Positions 36,500 through 48,795 of a DNA stretch of 64,000 bases are shown here, piece after piece. Numbering within the stretch: position 1 is the stretch's first letter; each line of letters starts with the position of its first letter. The notes below the pieces were generated by a model that worked only from the letters and a program-made list of their open reading frames with translations, was not told the origin of the DNA and did no database searches. Source of the stretch: Inia geoffrensis (lineage: Eukaryota > Chordata > Mammalia > Artiodactyla > Iniidae); contig CM070902.1 of NCBI GenBank assembly GCA_036417435.1, forward strand, positions 131,987,886 through 132,051,885, written 5' to 3'. The position numbers and the translations under genes are program-made.

Positions 36500-36690
36500 T
36501 GTATCACAACCTGCATCCCTCTTTCCCCATCCTCTGTCTGGCAAACGTGACGCACTTTTCAAAGCTAAGCACAAATATCCTGTTCCCTAGGAGATCTTCC
36601 TTGGTGCTTCAGTTAAGATTAGGGTACTTTTTTCATGCTTTTAGTATCCAGTTCCTCTTTGCACTTACTATACTCTTATAATTCAGGTGT
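36500..36690 (+). repeat. L2 LINE fragment
   Basis: Diverged L2 3' UTR wording (ggagatcttccttggtgctt, then gcacttactatactc). Limits approximate. Confidence 0.5.
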
Positions 36691-36699
36691 TTGTGAAGC

Positions 36700-36910
36700 A
36701 ACATAGCAGAATAGTTAAGCACTTGGCCTCTGGAATTAGACAACTTTGGATTTAATTTTACTATATTAACTTTTGGGTGAGTTGCTTAAACTCTGCTGCT
36801 CAGTTTGTTCATCTGTAAAATGGAATTATCATGGTAACCTATCTCATGGGATTATTTCAAAGGTTAAATGAGTTAACACATTGAGGGCACTGTTTGGAAC
36901 AGTAAATGTT
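36700..36910 (+). repeat. MIR SINE, near full length
   Basis: Good match to the MIR layout: agcagaatagttaagcactt (tRNA-like head), gtgagttgcttaaactctgc, catctgtaaaatgg, then ggttaaatgagttaacacat and agtaaatg at the end. About 200 bp, moderately diverged. Confidence 0.82.
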
Positions 36911-39020
36911 TCTCTTCTTCCTCCTCCTCCATCTTGTCTTTCTTCTCCTTTTTTTTTCTTCTTGTTATTACTATTTTAGTTGTCCACACTGTAATGTGAG
37001 CTTGGGAAGCAGGAACTACCTAAACTCCCTCTAAGTTTTTTATTTCTAATTTCATTTTCATTTCTAATTTCCCAGAACCTACAAGAATGCTTGGTACAAG
37101 GAAGTCCTTACTAGATGTTACCAGTAAATAAAATCCTGTATTAGAGATGAATTTTGAGTGATATGTCATATTTTAGTGAAAACTGAACTGTGTTTATGAA
37201 AATGCTTTATGAAATTGAGCTAGTGTAACTATCAGAATATCTTTCTAGATGGTATAAAATCATTCCCTTTATTGGAAAGGATTCAATTACCTATTTAATA
37301 AACAGTAAGTGAGTGCCACCTGTGTAAGAAACTGTCCTAGCTACATGGGAATGCAGAGGCGAAAAGAACCTCTGCCTTCAAGGAACTAATTTTCTAATGT
37401 AAAGAAGTGAGAGCATATGGTTTTTTTAACTGGGCATTTTGTTTGTTATGAAAATGCCCTTAAATCTAGCAGTTTGTGATAGTATATACAAAAATAAGAA
37501 AATTTATTATTCCATAAATTTATTTTGTCCCTCAGGATGATATTGAGAATAATAATTTCTTCCCCAAAGTTTAAAAAAATTACTATTTCCTTATCTATTC
37601 TCTGATACATTAAAAAACCAGAATTGAGAGGCTAGCTGTTGATTTCTGTGATGTATTCTTTAGATTGAGAACCATTTATGGCGTTAGGTATTGTCCTTGA
37701 AAAACCTTTTGCATTTCTTGGCTTCGTTTAGTAAGTTATGTTTGATCTTACTTAGAACCACTACAAGTTGTTATATTGAAATTTGGGCCCTTAGTTTCAA
37801 GTTTTTCCACTGGTATCCATTTAACTCAATTGCCCAGTACATAAAAGTAGCTCATTAAAATAAACCCAATGCTCTTATGTTTATGTTGTGCTTCTAAAAT
37901 AGCAGTAGCTTATGAATCCTTTTTTTTTCAGTTGCTTGTTTCTTTTTAAAGAAAGTGCTTGGGCACCATTGACTTCTACAGTGAAAAATATTTTCTTGAA
38001 AGATATTCTTAACACAGTCTTTCTTTCATGAGAATTTTCTTTTTAACCTTTAGTTATTCCATGTGTTTTAGTGCCTACTCCCAAATTCTAGCTGATGTAA
38101 TTTCTCCTATGGTACATATCTCAACAGATAATTCCTCCAAAATTTATGAGTACTATATAGCAATCCTTAATTCTGGGGCAGGATTCCATCTCCTGAATGT
38201 AGTTATCACTTATAGTCTTGCCAGTTTTGCTTCTTTTTACTTATTTTGTCCATCTGCCAGTATACTCCCAAGCCTTTACAATTTATGAATCACTGGCAAT
38301 ATTCACACCCAATTGTCTATGACTCACTAGGAATCTTTGCCAGATTTCTCAGCATTTAAAGGATATATTCCTATTTTATGTTCTCTTGTTTTAACAGGAA
38401 CAGTTGGCACATATGCTTCTTTACACTGTAATTTCAAAAATGGATGCCAGGTTAAAATCGTTCCCATATTTAAATCATTTACACACGTAGCCTCTTGTTC
38501 TAAAAACTCACAAATTAAGACCTCTTTAGGGGCTGCTTTTAACAAGCATGGATGTCAGATTTAAACAATGTGAACTTCTCTAGGTGAGACATTAGAGTGA
38601 ATAAATTATTTCAGTTCTGTAGGAAAATTGGGAATGTTAACTCTCTTTAGATGAATTATAATTTCCAAGGATTTCTTCCTTGTTTCCAATAGTGATAAAA
38701 GCATAAGCTCTCTTACTCACTAGCTGTGTGATTTTAAAGATATTAATAGCGTTTCACATTTCCTCATTTGTAAATATTTGTGTCAATATCTATGAGGTTA
38801 CCTCTTCAGCACTTTAAGAAATTCTTTACATGGAATTTGTTCCTTGGAAAATATTTTTATTGATTAGAAGTAGTTTAGAAGATACTTACATAAAAGATGA
38901 ATATATGGAAAGAAGAACTTAATATGTATTTTTTTCAGACATGGATATACCCACATATAATCATCTCACCTTTTTTTTTGTGGGGCGCAGAGGTGAATAA
39001 ATCATTATTATCTTAAGTAT
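36911..39020. other. Mostly unassigned sequence with L2/MIR traces
   Basis: 37285-37400 resembles an L2 in reverse (gaaactgtcctagctacatg, then aaggaactaattttctaatg). 38705-38830 resembles a MIR (cactagctgtgtgattttaa). The open stretches at 38028-38564 have no recognisable protein features. Confidence 0.45.
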
Positions 39021-39029
39021 ATGAAGATA

Positions 39030-39600
39030 GCATATAAGTTAACAGAGAATACCATATCACTATAAAAATGCTAAAGATATGAACAAATAATTCATGTATG
39101 TACAAACACAAAAAAATTACAATTAGATTAAAAACGTGGGTAAAATATTCAGTCTCTATAGTGATCAAAGAAACACCAAGTAAACAATAAAATTTCATTT
39201 TGAATCCATGAATTGATAAAGATTTAAAATAATAATAGGTAGGGGTGCATGGTTTTAGAAAATGGATGTTCTTTTTTAAAAAATTTCATTGAAGAAAGAA
39301 TATCTCAATACCTGTGATTTATTCCAGGAGTTCTGATACAAGAAAATGGACATTCTTATACATTTTTGGTAGAACTGTAATTATATTATTTCTGAAAGTC
39401 AACTTGGCATCATGTCTCAAAAGCCTTAATATATTTCTAATGCACTGTGAACCTACAATTTATTTATAGAAATGTATTCTATATAACCAGAAAAGCCCCT
39501 CCACACATATGTATAATATATACACATATGCATATTAATTGAATATTTTTGTTAACAGTGGGAAATCAAAATAATATAAATCTCCATCAGTAGATTTTTC
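39030..39600 (+). mobile_element. Ancient L1M/HAL1-like ORF2 end
   Basis: Sense, very diverged: gatatgaacaaataattcat, gatcaaagaaacaccaag, then acagtgggaaatcaaaataa follow the ORF2 C-terminal order of old L1s. No frame survives. Confidence 0.55.
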
Positions 39601-41579
39601 ATGTCACCAACAAAACTGTTCCTCCCTTGGTTTTCCCCATTTCAGTCAGGGGACTTGCTTAGATAAAAAACTTGTTTCTTCTCCTTCTCTCACTTTCCAT
39701 ATAGGGTGAGTCCCAAGTCCACTTTTTGACATCCCAGAAAATAACAAGGGATATAATGTATAAACTCATTTAAAACAATAGATGGCTTTATGTTAACAGC
39801 ATCAGAAAAGTAAAAAGAAGGAACATATACGTCTATACATGTACATTAGCTCAGAGAAAAGAAATACAGAGCAGAGAGGCTGGATATAACTTCTTTATGG
39901 ATGCTCGACTGTGTAAATAATTCTTAGAACTACAAGTTTTTTTTAATACCAACTTTAGACTTTGGGTGATAGCCTTATTCCTTGAAAGTAGCTTAGCTTA
40001 GGAGAGACCTTTCTATAAGGCACGAAAACAAGGAAGATGAAGCTCTATCTAATATACTTATTTACCTTCTGAAATAGTTAGAATAATCACTTCCCATTGT
40101 TTTCATTACTTTGTTGTTGTTTTTATTATATTTGGATTTGAATACATTTTGAACTGTCATATAAGACCTGTTCTTTAACAGCAATTGTCTTTAACAGCAA
40201 TTGGAAGATGTGACTTTCTTTCTTTCTACTGATATATGCTCTCTTGATAAAAGTTCCTTCTAGATGTTTTGGAATATTTTAAACAGAATTTTTAATTCTT
40301 GTGAAATATCACATACTAGCATTAATTACCTATATTTTTCCAATTGGAAAGATGTGGTGAAGTGAGTGCATTGGCTAAGTTTATTTAGCAAGAAAATCAA
40401 TATATAAAAAAATGAAAGCAGATATACTGAATATATTGTGGTATTTGTCCAACTGGTCTTCCCCTAACTTTATATTTTCACTCAGCTTACATAAATGGAG
40501 GCTGCAAGCAAAACACAGTGCTGTCTAAACGTAGTTGTCATTGTGGCCTAACCAGTTTGATTAGCTCCATTAGCAAGAATACCCTGCAGGGAACTTTAGA
40601 TAAAAAACATTAAAAACTTGTATTGTCAACAAATTCTTAATCCTAGCTGAGTCTGGTAGCCAATTTAGAAATTGATTGTCTCAAGCAGTTGGATTTACTG
40701 GGGTTACTGTATCAGTATCATAACTGATACTTCTTTTTTTTAGATACAAGTATAAACTTCTGCTGCCTTCCTCATTATTCCATTTCCATGGGATAATCTG
40801 GATTGCCATTGAAAGCATTGTTCGGCAATGTGAAAAAGCATTCATTATAAGGTGCTGGATATAGCCAACAGGAGTCCTTTTAATTTTTATTATTAGTTGA
40901 ATTTATGAAAACTTCACAGGGAAAAGGGAATAAAATATCTCTGCTCATAGTTAGTGCCATATTCTGATTTTTATATTGGTTGTATTTTTAAAAAGTTAAT
41001 GCTTTATAGGTTAGTGTGCTTTATATAGAAATCAAAAAGAATCAGACTGGTTTTGGAGAAGAAGTAACATTGCCTTCTTTGTACCATTCTCTGGTAAAAA
41101 CATTTCAGAAATTTTATAGGTCATAATTTCAGATTTACAAATGATTTTTAAATATTACTTTTCCCTAAAAGTTCTATTTGATTTATAAAGTCAATGTGAT
41201 CCTACCCAGATTCAGCCAGAGGTTTTCTCCTGGTCTTCAACATTCAGATTTCTCATCACACTAGAGGCAGATAACAACCTATCTTCCATAGAGTTCTTGA
41301 ATGGACTAAATTAAATGAATGTATGTTAATCACCTGGAACAGAAAAGGTGCTCAATTCTAAAAAGAAAAGAAAAAAGAGAGAGAGAGATGCCCATTTATC
41401 ACCAACCCTTTCCCCCTGGCATTGAACCAGTTCTCCTTTCCTCTGAACTTCTATGGCACTGGGGACTGTGCCATTTCTTTGCTATGTCATTTACTACCTC
41501 GTATTACTAATGTTCTTAGCATTCATAGTTTGAATTCATCATGTTTCACACCAAATCTGTTCCTCATCCCGGATTTCTA
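39601..41579. other. Unassigned AT-rich sequence
   Basis: No gene or repeat family recognised. A small perfect inverted repeat (gtatcagt / actgatac) lies near 40710, too short to mean much. Confidence 0.4.
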
Positions 41580-42030
41580 TCATGGTGAGTGATAGAACAC
41601 CATCCAAAGGGGTGTTTAAGCACAAACTGGACACCATGTGTGACTCTCCCATCTGCTTCCTCAACAGTAAATGTGAAGTTCTGTGCCATCTCAATATCTC
41701 TGTTCTCTGCCACTTTTTGACGTCTTTCCTTAGCTCAAGGTTTGATCACCTCTTGCCTGGATTACTGCTACAACTTTCCACAGCTGGTTGGACTCCAGCA
41801 TTGTTCACATTTAATCCGTTCTCCCTCATGTAGCCAAAAATATATTTGCTAAAATGCAAATATGACCTTATCACTTCCCTGCTTAAAATTTTTCATTGGT
41901 TCTGAAATACTTTTAAAGTCCAAATTTCCTACCATGGCATACGAGATATTTTATGATCTAACAAACACCTACTTAGTTATGTAGCTTTATATCTGGAAAC
42001 TCTTTCCACTGTCCACTCTAATTTCCTCCC
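41580..42030 (+). mobile_element. L2 LINE 3' UTR fragment
   Basis: Sense L2 wording in the right order: cacctcttgcctggattact, gaccttatcacttccctgct, aaagtccaaatttcctacc, then atggcatacgag. Well preserved for an L2. Confidence 0.75.
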
Positions 42031-43160
42031 ATACTGAGGTGAACACAGATATTGACTATGTTGATGAATGTGGAATGGGACTTTTCCTTTTGTCTTAGAA
42101 TTTCTGCTAAAGCCTCAAAGTTAAGGGCAGTAGACAATAGGTATTTACAACTTCTAAAGAGAGCTGCTAGACATTTCTATAGAAAAGCCTAAAACATAAT
42201 AATGTAAGTTTGTGACTTATCATTTTCTATCACCCACATCCAACCTATACAAAAGAAAATTAGAAATGCAAAAGACAGTTTATTGGAAAGTAGGAGAATT
42301 ACTAGTGGTGATGGTGCTATGGTATTTCCCTTCCTCTCACCATGGAAATCCGGGGGACTTCATCCACTTCCCCAAAACGCATGAGGCGTCATCAGAAGTA
42401 TCACTTACAGAGGCTGGAGTTGTCTGAAAGAGGGAATTCATATCTCTTGTTGTATGTTTACTGTACTGTGTATTGCTAGCTTGGATTCTGGTATGTACTG
42501 GAGCAGAGAGTTGAGAGAATTCTTGGAAGAATTCTCCCCTAGGGATTTGAAACATATGAACACGGAGCCTTGTGATTGCATTCCCCTGGTGAATTTGAAG
42601 GCAGGAAGCTGACTGGAGTACCAATGTGAAGAAGAAAAGGCAACAACTGGTAGAAGAAACATTTGTCCGAGCAAGAATATGGGAGTTTCCCATAGGCCAA
42701 GTGGATGTTATAGAGGGAGCACTGAACTCCTGCAGGGGTGAAGAGAAGCTTGCTATATGTTCTGCATGAAAGTGTACCTCCAGCAGCAGGAGTTTGGAGG
42801 GTTTGCCAAAGATCTGTGGAGTATGTGTCTGTTTGGAACAAATGCAGTGCACAGGACCCTGCAGAGGCCAGGGATGGTCTCTAGAGAACATCCAAGCATC
42901 TCATGAAGCAACCAGCATTTGAATGCTCTCCATAATGCAGGGCCTGATAGCCAGCTGGGGTCAGCCAAGAGAGAACTACAAGCATACCTGCCAAATATGA
43001 AAACCTCTGCCATCTGTCTTCTAATCCTTTCTCCCCTTATTCCCTATGTTGGGGAAGCTTGGAGGGATGGAGAGGAGATAGAGCAGGAAGAGTGAAGAAA
43101 TGGACCAAGCTCCCTACCCGCCACAGGTCTGGGGGCATAAGCTGGGGAGAGGAGAGAAAG
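42031..43160. other. Unassigned block with long open minus-strand frames
   Basis: GC-richer than its surroundings. On the minus strand a 184-codon frame (42891 to 42337) overlaps frames of 100 and 78 codons in the other two phases. The translation has no domain, signal peptide or family match that I recognise. Openness in all three phases points to base composition rather than selection. It could be an exon of a non-coding RNA or an unrecognised repeat. Confidence 0.35.
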
Positions 43161-43167
43161 TATGCTT

Positions 43168-43830
43168 AACTCATTCCTTCAATAAATATTTATTGAGAAT
43201 TTATTGTGTACCTGCCACTTTTCTAGGCACAGGGAATACAACAGTGAACAAAAAAAGAATGATCTTTGTCTTTATGGACCTTATAACCTAATAGAGGAAG
43301 AGAAATGATCAAATTAAAACAATAAAAATAAGTTAAATGTATAGAAGGTAATATGCGCTACAGAAAAAGGACATATTGGGAGGGGGAGAGGGTTAAGAGT
43401 GGAAGAGATGAGAAATGTTTGCTAACCAACCAAGACAACCACATTTGCTGAGGATTAGATGTGGGGTATGAGAGGCAGGGCAGATTAGCGTGATATTTGG
43501 CGTGAGCAACTAAAGGATGAAACTCTCATTAACTGGGAAGTGTTCTGCTATAGGAGGAACAGGTTGGGAGCAGGCTGCTTTGAGACATCCAAGTGCAGAT
43601 GGCATGGCAGGCAGTTGCAAGGGAGAAGTTTGGGTTAGAGAGAGAAATGTTGACACAGTCAGTGTGTGGATATCATTTAGATGAGACTGAAGTTTTGATT
43701 TATATGGCTTTGGAATTTTTAATACCTGAAATTAAAACTATTTTTAGAGCTGAAAGTGACTGGAAAGCTATCAGGTTGGCCCAGGGTGGTATTAAGGGGC
43801 TGGCATTTGAGAAAAAATCCAAGGAAGTGC
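43168..43830 (-). mobile_element. L2 LINE, antisense
   Basis: Reverse L2: cattccttcaataaatattt, tctaggcacagggaatacaa, gatgtggggtatgagaggca, then gagacatccaagtgcagatg. There is an internal deletion relative to the copy at 48410-59410. The right limit is uncertain. Confidence 0.7.
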
Positions 43831-46499
43831 ATTAAACTCAGTGATAGAAGAACGATAAAAGTTTCCTGTTCGTGTTCCCTCAAAAGCAGCACATTCAACA
43901 AACCCGTTACATCCTCAATGTACCTTGCTGTCTCAAATCTTCCCACATTTACACATGACTTTCCCTGCCTGGGTATTCTCCACAGTACCTTTACTTATCT
44001 TTGCCTGGAGAGCTAAAGTACATTTTTCTAAAGTGCACTTTTCTAATGCTTTATGGGAAGTGTTTTCCTACTCTTCTGGTTGAATCCATTTCCCAGTTCC
44101 TTTTAATACTGGGGAGTTTCTCCCTAAACTTTATGAAGATGACAAAAAGATTTGTTGAGAATGAACCAATGTTCTGAAATAAAACTGTATACATTTATCT
44201 TATGTATAAATTACAATGCCTCTGAATTCTATATTTAGGTATTTCTCACCGACAACAATATATACCCAAGTTAACATTTTTTTTCTGGTCTGTGCTCTTC
44301 TTTTCCTCAACTATTTCCAATGGTGTTCACTTCTGGCATTAATGTCATAGAGGTTCTGTGCTGGATTTTGTGATATAGTTCAGGATTAGGTGTAGTTGAA
44401 TAGTACAGAACAGCTAAACTAACAATTACTTAAATAACATAGTTGTTTATTATTATTATTTTTTAATGAAAATGAATCCAGAGGTAGATAGTACAGGGTG
44501 GATTTTATGTTCCCATAGTCACTAGGGACTCAGGCTTTTTTCTTAATTTCTGCTTCTCCGTGTGTCTAGCATGTGCCTCCAACTTCAAGGTCACCTCATA
44601 GTCTAAGAAGGTTTTTGATACTCTAGTCATTGTGTCCCAGTTACAGACCACAGGAAGAAGGTGGGAGAAAAGGAATGATAACAGGGAATTTCCTTCCAAA
44701 GGAGGCAGCTACCCTTAGTCAGGCTTTCCTGGAGTCCCACTCAGCATTTCTGTTTACATCTTATTTTTCAGAAGTAGTCACATGGCAACTGCTTTCTCTA
44801 ACAGAGGGTAGGAAATGCTGTCTTTTAGCTAAAACTGGGGTTCTATTCTATACAAAAAAGGAGATTGGTGGCAACTGGAAAATACAGTCTCTACCATGGC
44901 TGTATGCTTGTATCAGATTTACTGTTTACTACTTTGTCCCTTATTTTACTCCATGTCTCCTTAAATCTCCAAAATCTTTACTTATTGATTTCCACAAAAT
45001 GCCACATTTCTCTCTAAACTGCTCTGAAAATCCTGGCTGACTGCTTTGCTTGTTCTCAGAGGAGTAGCTTTGGTTGGCCTACCTGGCCCTGCTGCTCTCT
45101 TTCTAACCTCAGTGCTCTGTCTTATATCTGTGTTCTCAGAGCCAGCTGTGTTCTCCCTGGAGGGCAGGGACAAACAGCAGGACTTTATTCTGCTCTCTTT
45201 CCATTCAAATAATCTCTTTCTTGTCAGAATCTGAGCTGAAAATTGCGCCTTGGCTTTGCAGTATTTTAATACTTCCTGTGGCCAAAGGATGAGTAAGTGG
45301 AGGGTCTCATTGTGACCTGAAGTGGCAGCAGACTGTTGCTCATTTGTGTCAGGTGCCCTTCCGTGCTGCTTCCGATTCCTAGGTCGGCCACCTCTTCCTT
45401 CCCTACTGGTCCCATTCTGGCACATCTAGGCACAGTCCCTTCAGTACTTGCTGCTGCCTCAGTGAAGGGTCCCTTAGAAAGACAAGCTCTTGATACTCCA
45501 CATCAGCATCACATAAAGCTCTATGAGCTTATAAGATTTTAATCAAAGATTTGGGGAACTATGTTGAATTCCAGTGTAGATGGTGGGCAACGGAAACTAT
45601 TTTATAGACAGGACTTTTCCATAGTCAAGAGAGGACCATCACAGCCATTCAGTCTTTCAGAGGATGCCCTTCTCTATTGCTCCTGTGTACTAAGTTCTTT
45701 CTAAGTGAGAGTGCCTTTTCTCTGAACACCTTTGAAGTAACCTCCTCTCCTAACCATAGGGACTGATTTCACACCAGAACCTATTCCTACCCTGATTCCC
45801 CCAGCAGTTTATTTCTCCTTGTCTCAGTTACTTGGAAAAGGATAACACCCAGGAGAGTTCATAGTCACCCATTACATTCCAAGTCCCACAAAATGATCCA
45901 GAGTAGATACTTCAAGTTTCCCCACGAGTGTGAATTTATTTTGATTATGTAGTAGGTACTTGTACCCTTTCTTCCAGACACACACTCACACACATACAGA
46001 CACATATGCATATATACACATCTCGCTACCAAAGAGGAACAGTATGAGTCTACCTATAAGGTGGTAAGCAAATTACCTGAGATTTTTATGCCACAGCAGG
46101 ATTCACTGAGAAAGGCTTTGGGGAACTTTATCACTGTGGACCATGTTTTCATTTTTCATTCTGATATAGAGTTGCCATATGTTTTAAATAGTGAGCAGCA
46201 CTGGAAGAAATCTATGTATGTGCCAGCTCTGTGGCCCAACCATTTGTTTGTTTTGTTGATTTTGTGGCATGCTTATTTGGAAATGAAGGTGTACTGATCT
46301 ATAAATAGGAAATATTCTCAGAAGAGGCAGCTTTGGAAGGTTTTGTAGCTTAAAGTAGAATATAAGCATCTGAAGACCTCAAATGGGAGAGATAGGATTG
46401 AATTATTATAGTTTAACCGTCCTATGGATTTGTTTGCATTGTTGAATAACATTTTATTCACACCACAAAATAACATCTTGATAAAATAAAAACTTGACA
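43831..46499. other. Unassigned sequence
   Basis: Possible L2 traces near 43920-44010 and 45120-45200 (gttctccctggagggcaggg). Opposing open frames at 44630-45040 (plus, 136 codons) and 45425-44982 (minus, 147 codons) show no known domain. CA-rich stretch at 45978-46020. No supported gene. Confidence 0.4.
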
Positions 46500-46630
46500 G
46501 TTAACTTTTCTTAAATAGGCTTTATATTTTAGACCAGTTTTAAGTTCAAAGCAGGACTGAGCAGAAGGTACAGACTTCCTATATACCCCTGTATGGTTAA
46601 CATTGAATGTGAAGTATTGATTCCTGTTCC
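46500..46630 (-). repeat. Ancient L1M 3' terminus fragment
   Basis: Antisense wording of old L1 ends (tttagaccagttttaagttc, then agcagaaggtacagacttcc). Confidence 0.6.
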
Positions 46631-46793
46631 TGCCACCTAATTATAGTGATATTCACTTCTCTGTTGGATTTTAGTACTCTTGAACTTAACTTACTAGTGA
46701 TCACTGGGGATAATCATTAACTTCTAGGACATAGAATGACTTCAGCATGACAGTATTCTCTTTCTGTTCAATGTTTATTATATTTGATAACTT

Positions 46794-47537
46794 AAAATGC
46801 TGTTTTTGTATCATCTTTAATTTCTTTCATCAGTGTCTTATGATTTTCTGCATACAGATCTTTTGTCTCCTTAGGTAGGCTTGTTCCTAGATATTTTATT
46901 CTTTTTGTTGCAAAATGTTCATTGCAGCTCTATTTATAATAGCTCGGAGATGGAAACAACCTAAGTGTCCATCAACGGATGAATGAATAAAGAAGATGTG
47001 GCACATATATACAATGGAATATTACTCAGCCATAAAGATAAATGAAATTGAACTATTTGTAATGAGGTGGATAGACCTAGAGTCTGTCATACAGAGTGAA
47101 GTAAGTCAGAAAGAGAAAGACAAATACCGTATGCTAACACATATATATGGAATTTAAGAAAAAATGTCATGAAGAACCTAGGGGTAAGACAGGAATAAAG
47201 ACACAGAGCTACTAGAGAGCAGACTTGAGGTTATGGGGAGGGGGAAGGGTGAGCTTTGACAAAGCGAGAGAGAGGCATGGACATATATACACTACCAAAC
47301 ATAAGGTAGATAGCTAGTGGGAAGCAGTCGCATAGCACAGGGAGATCAGCTCAGTGCTTTGTGACCACCCTGGGGGGGTGGGATAGGGAGGGTGGGAGGG
47401 AGGGAGATGCAAGAGGGAAGAGACATGGGAACATATATATATGTATAACTGATTTACTTTGTTATAAAGCAGAAACTAGCACACCATTGTAAAGCAATTA
47501 TACTCCAATAAAGATATAAAAAAAAATGCTGTTTTTG
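46794..47537 (+). mobile_element. L1 with 5' inversion (twin-primed)
   Basis: Perfect 15-bp TSD aaaatgctgtttttg at 46794-46808 and 47523-47537. The first ~105 bp (to about 46911) is L1 ORF2 in antisense, matching 53484-53586 of the full-length copy. From 46912 the element is sense: ORF2 end (gttcattgcagctctattta), 3' UTR with a G-rich tract near 47370-47405, aataaag and an A-tail. About 1.2 kb of ORF2 between the two arms is missing. This is the classic twin-priming layout. Little divergence from the full-length copy suggests a young insertion. Confidence 0.92.
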
Positions 47538-48409
47538 GATTGAAATGGTGCACTTATAATTTACATAGAAATGGCTTCATTCATATGCAATCCCTTTATC
47601 CATTTGGTGAGTGAATATTTTAAAGTGAAAGTGATTTAGTTGTCTTTACATTGTTACACATCAATTAAAATAATCAGGTATTTAATGAAAGGGAATACTA
47701 TGACTTTGCTATTGTGGAAGGTACCTGTTGCCTGAACCACTCTTGAAGTAGTGACTATAATTTTGATACTGCTTTATCTACCTAAATAAATGTAGATAGA
47801 GAACCAGCTCTGCTACTGTAAAATGTACTTGGGCTGATGATTTTTCTGAAGATGTCCTAGAGGTTCCACTTATCACTAGGAAGTAAATGTTACGGCCAGT
47901 GCTCCTTGGTGAGTGAGTTCTAAAGCTTGCTCTGAGAGCTCAGAAACTTCCACTCCACCATTTTATCATGCATGGGCTGATGAGTTTTCTCTAGGGAACA
48001 GTTTTTTAATCTAATAAAGTAGTGATTTGCATTTTTCATACTTTTCTCCTTGAAGCTTCTAATTCTCTTGAGTGTTATATTGTGTTTCTGTGACTGAGGG
48101 GAGGAATATACATAAAGATTATTTTAAAAAATATTCTGCCTTATTATCTTTTTGTGCTCATTTTCCCCTTTTGAGCTATTATATTAAAATTTCTGGACTT
48201 CATATGTATAAATTAAAATTTTCTTTCTTTCTCTGCCCTTCCTAAAATCTTCATAAAGATTCTTCTCATATCCCTTAAATGTTATCTTCTTAGGAGGAAG
48301 AAACTTGGCCTAAACTGTCACATACATTTTTCATGAATGTTTGCCTGGTGTGGAGAATGGCTTGCTAAGTCTAAGAATTTTACCAAAGGCGGCACATGCA
48401 TTATATCCC
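47538..48409. other. Unassigned sequence
   Basis: No repeat or coding signal recognised. Confidence 0.4.
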
Positions 48410-48558
48410 TTCTTTCAACAATTCATTCACCAGCTCTGTATTGAAGAATGCATTTTCCAGGCACTGTTCTAGACACTGGTAAGATAAGTGAGACAGATAT
48501 GGTTGAGGCCTGAAGGAATTTACAGTCTAATGAGGGAGACAGATTTGTGAGTCAGCTA
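48410..48558 (-). mobile_element. L2 LINE, part 1 of 3 (right end of the element's 3' UTR)
   Basis: Reverse L2: tcaacaattcattcacc, ttccaggcactgttctagac, then tctaatgagggagacagatt. It is cut at a TA (48557-48558) by Tigger1 and continues at 51376 and 58895. The three parts follow L2 order. Confidence 0.75.
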
Positions 48559-48795
48559 CAGGCATATGTTGGAGATATTGTGAGTTTGGTTCCAGATCAC
48601 TGCAATTAGGTGAATATTACAATAAAGCAAGTCACACAAATATTTTGGTTTCCTAGTGCCTATAAAAGTTATGTTCACACTATACTGTAGTCTATTAAGT
48701 GTGAAATAGTATTTTGTCTAAAAAACAATACATACCTAAATTAAAAAATACGGTATTGCTAAAACATGCTAACCATCATCTAAGCCTTCAACAAA

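Noticed and set aside
40705..40730. Short palindrome gtatcagt/actgatac
   Set aside because: An 8-bp inverted repeat is expected by chance in a window of this size.
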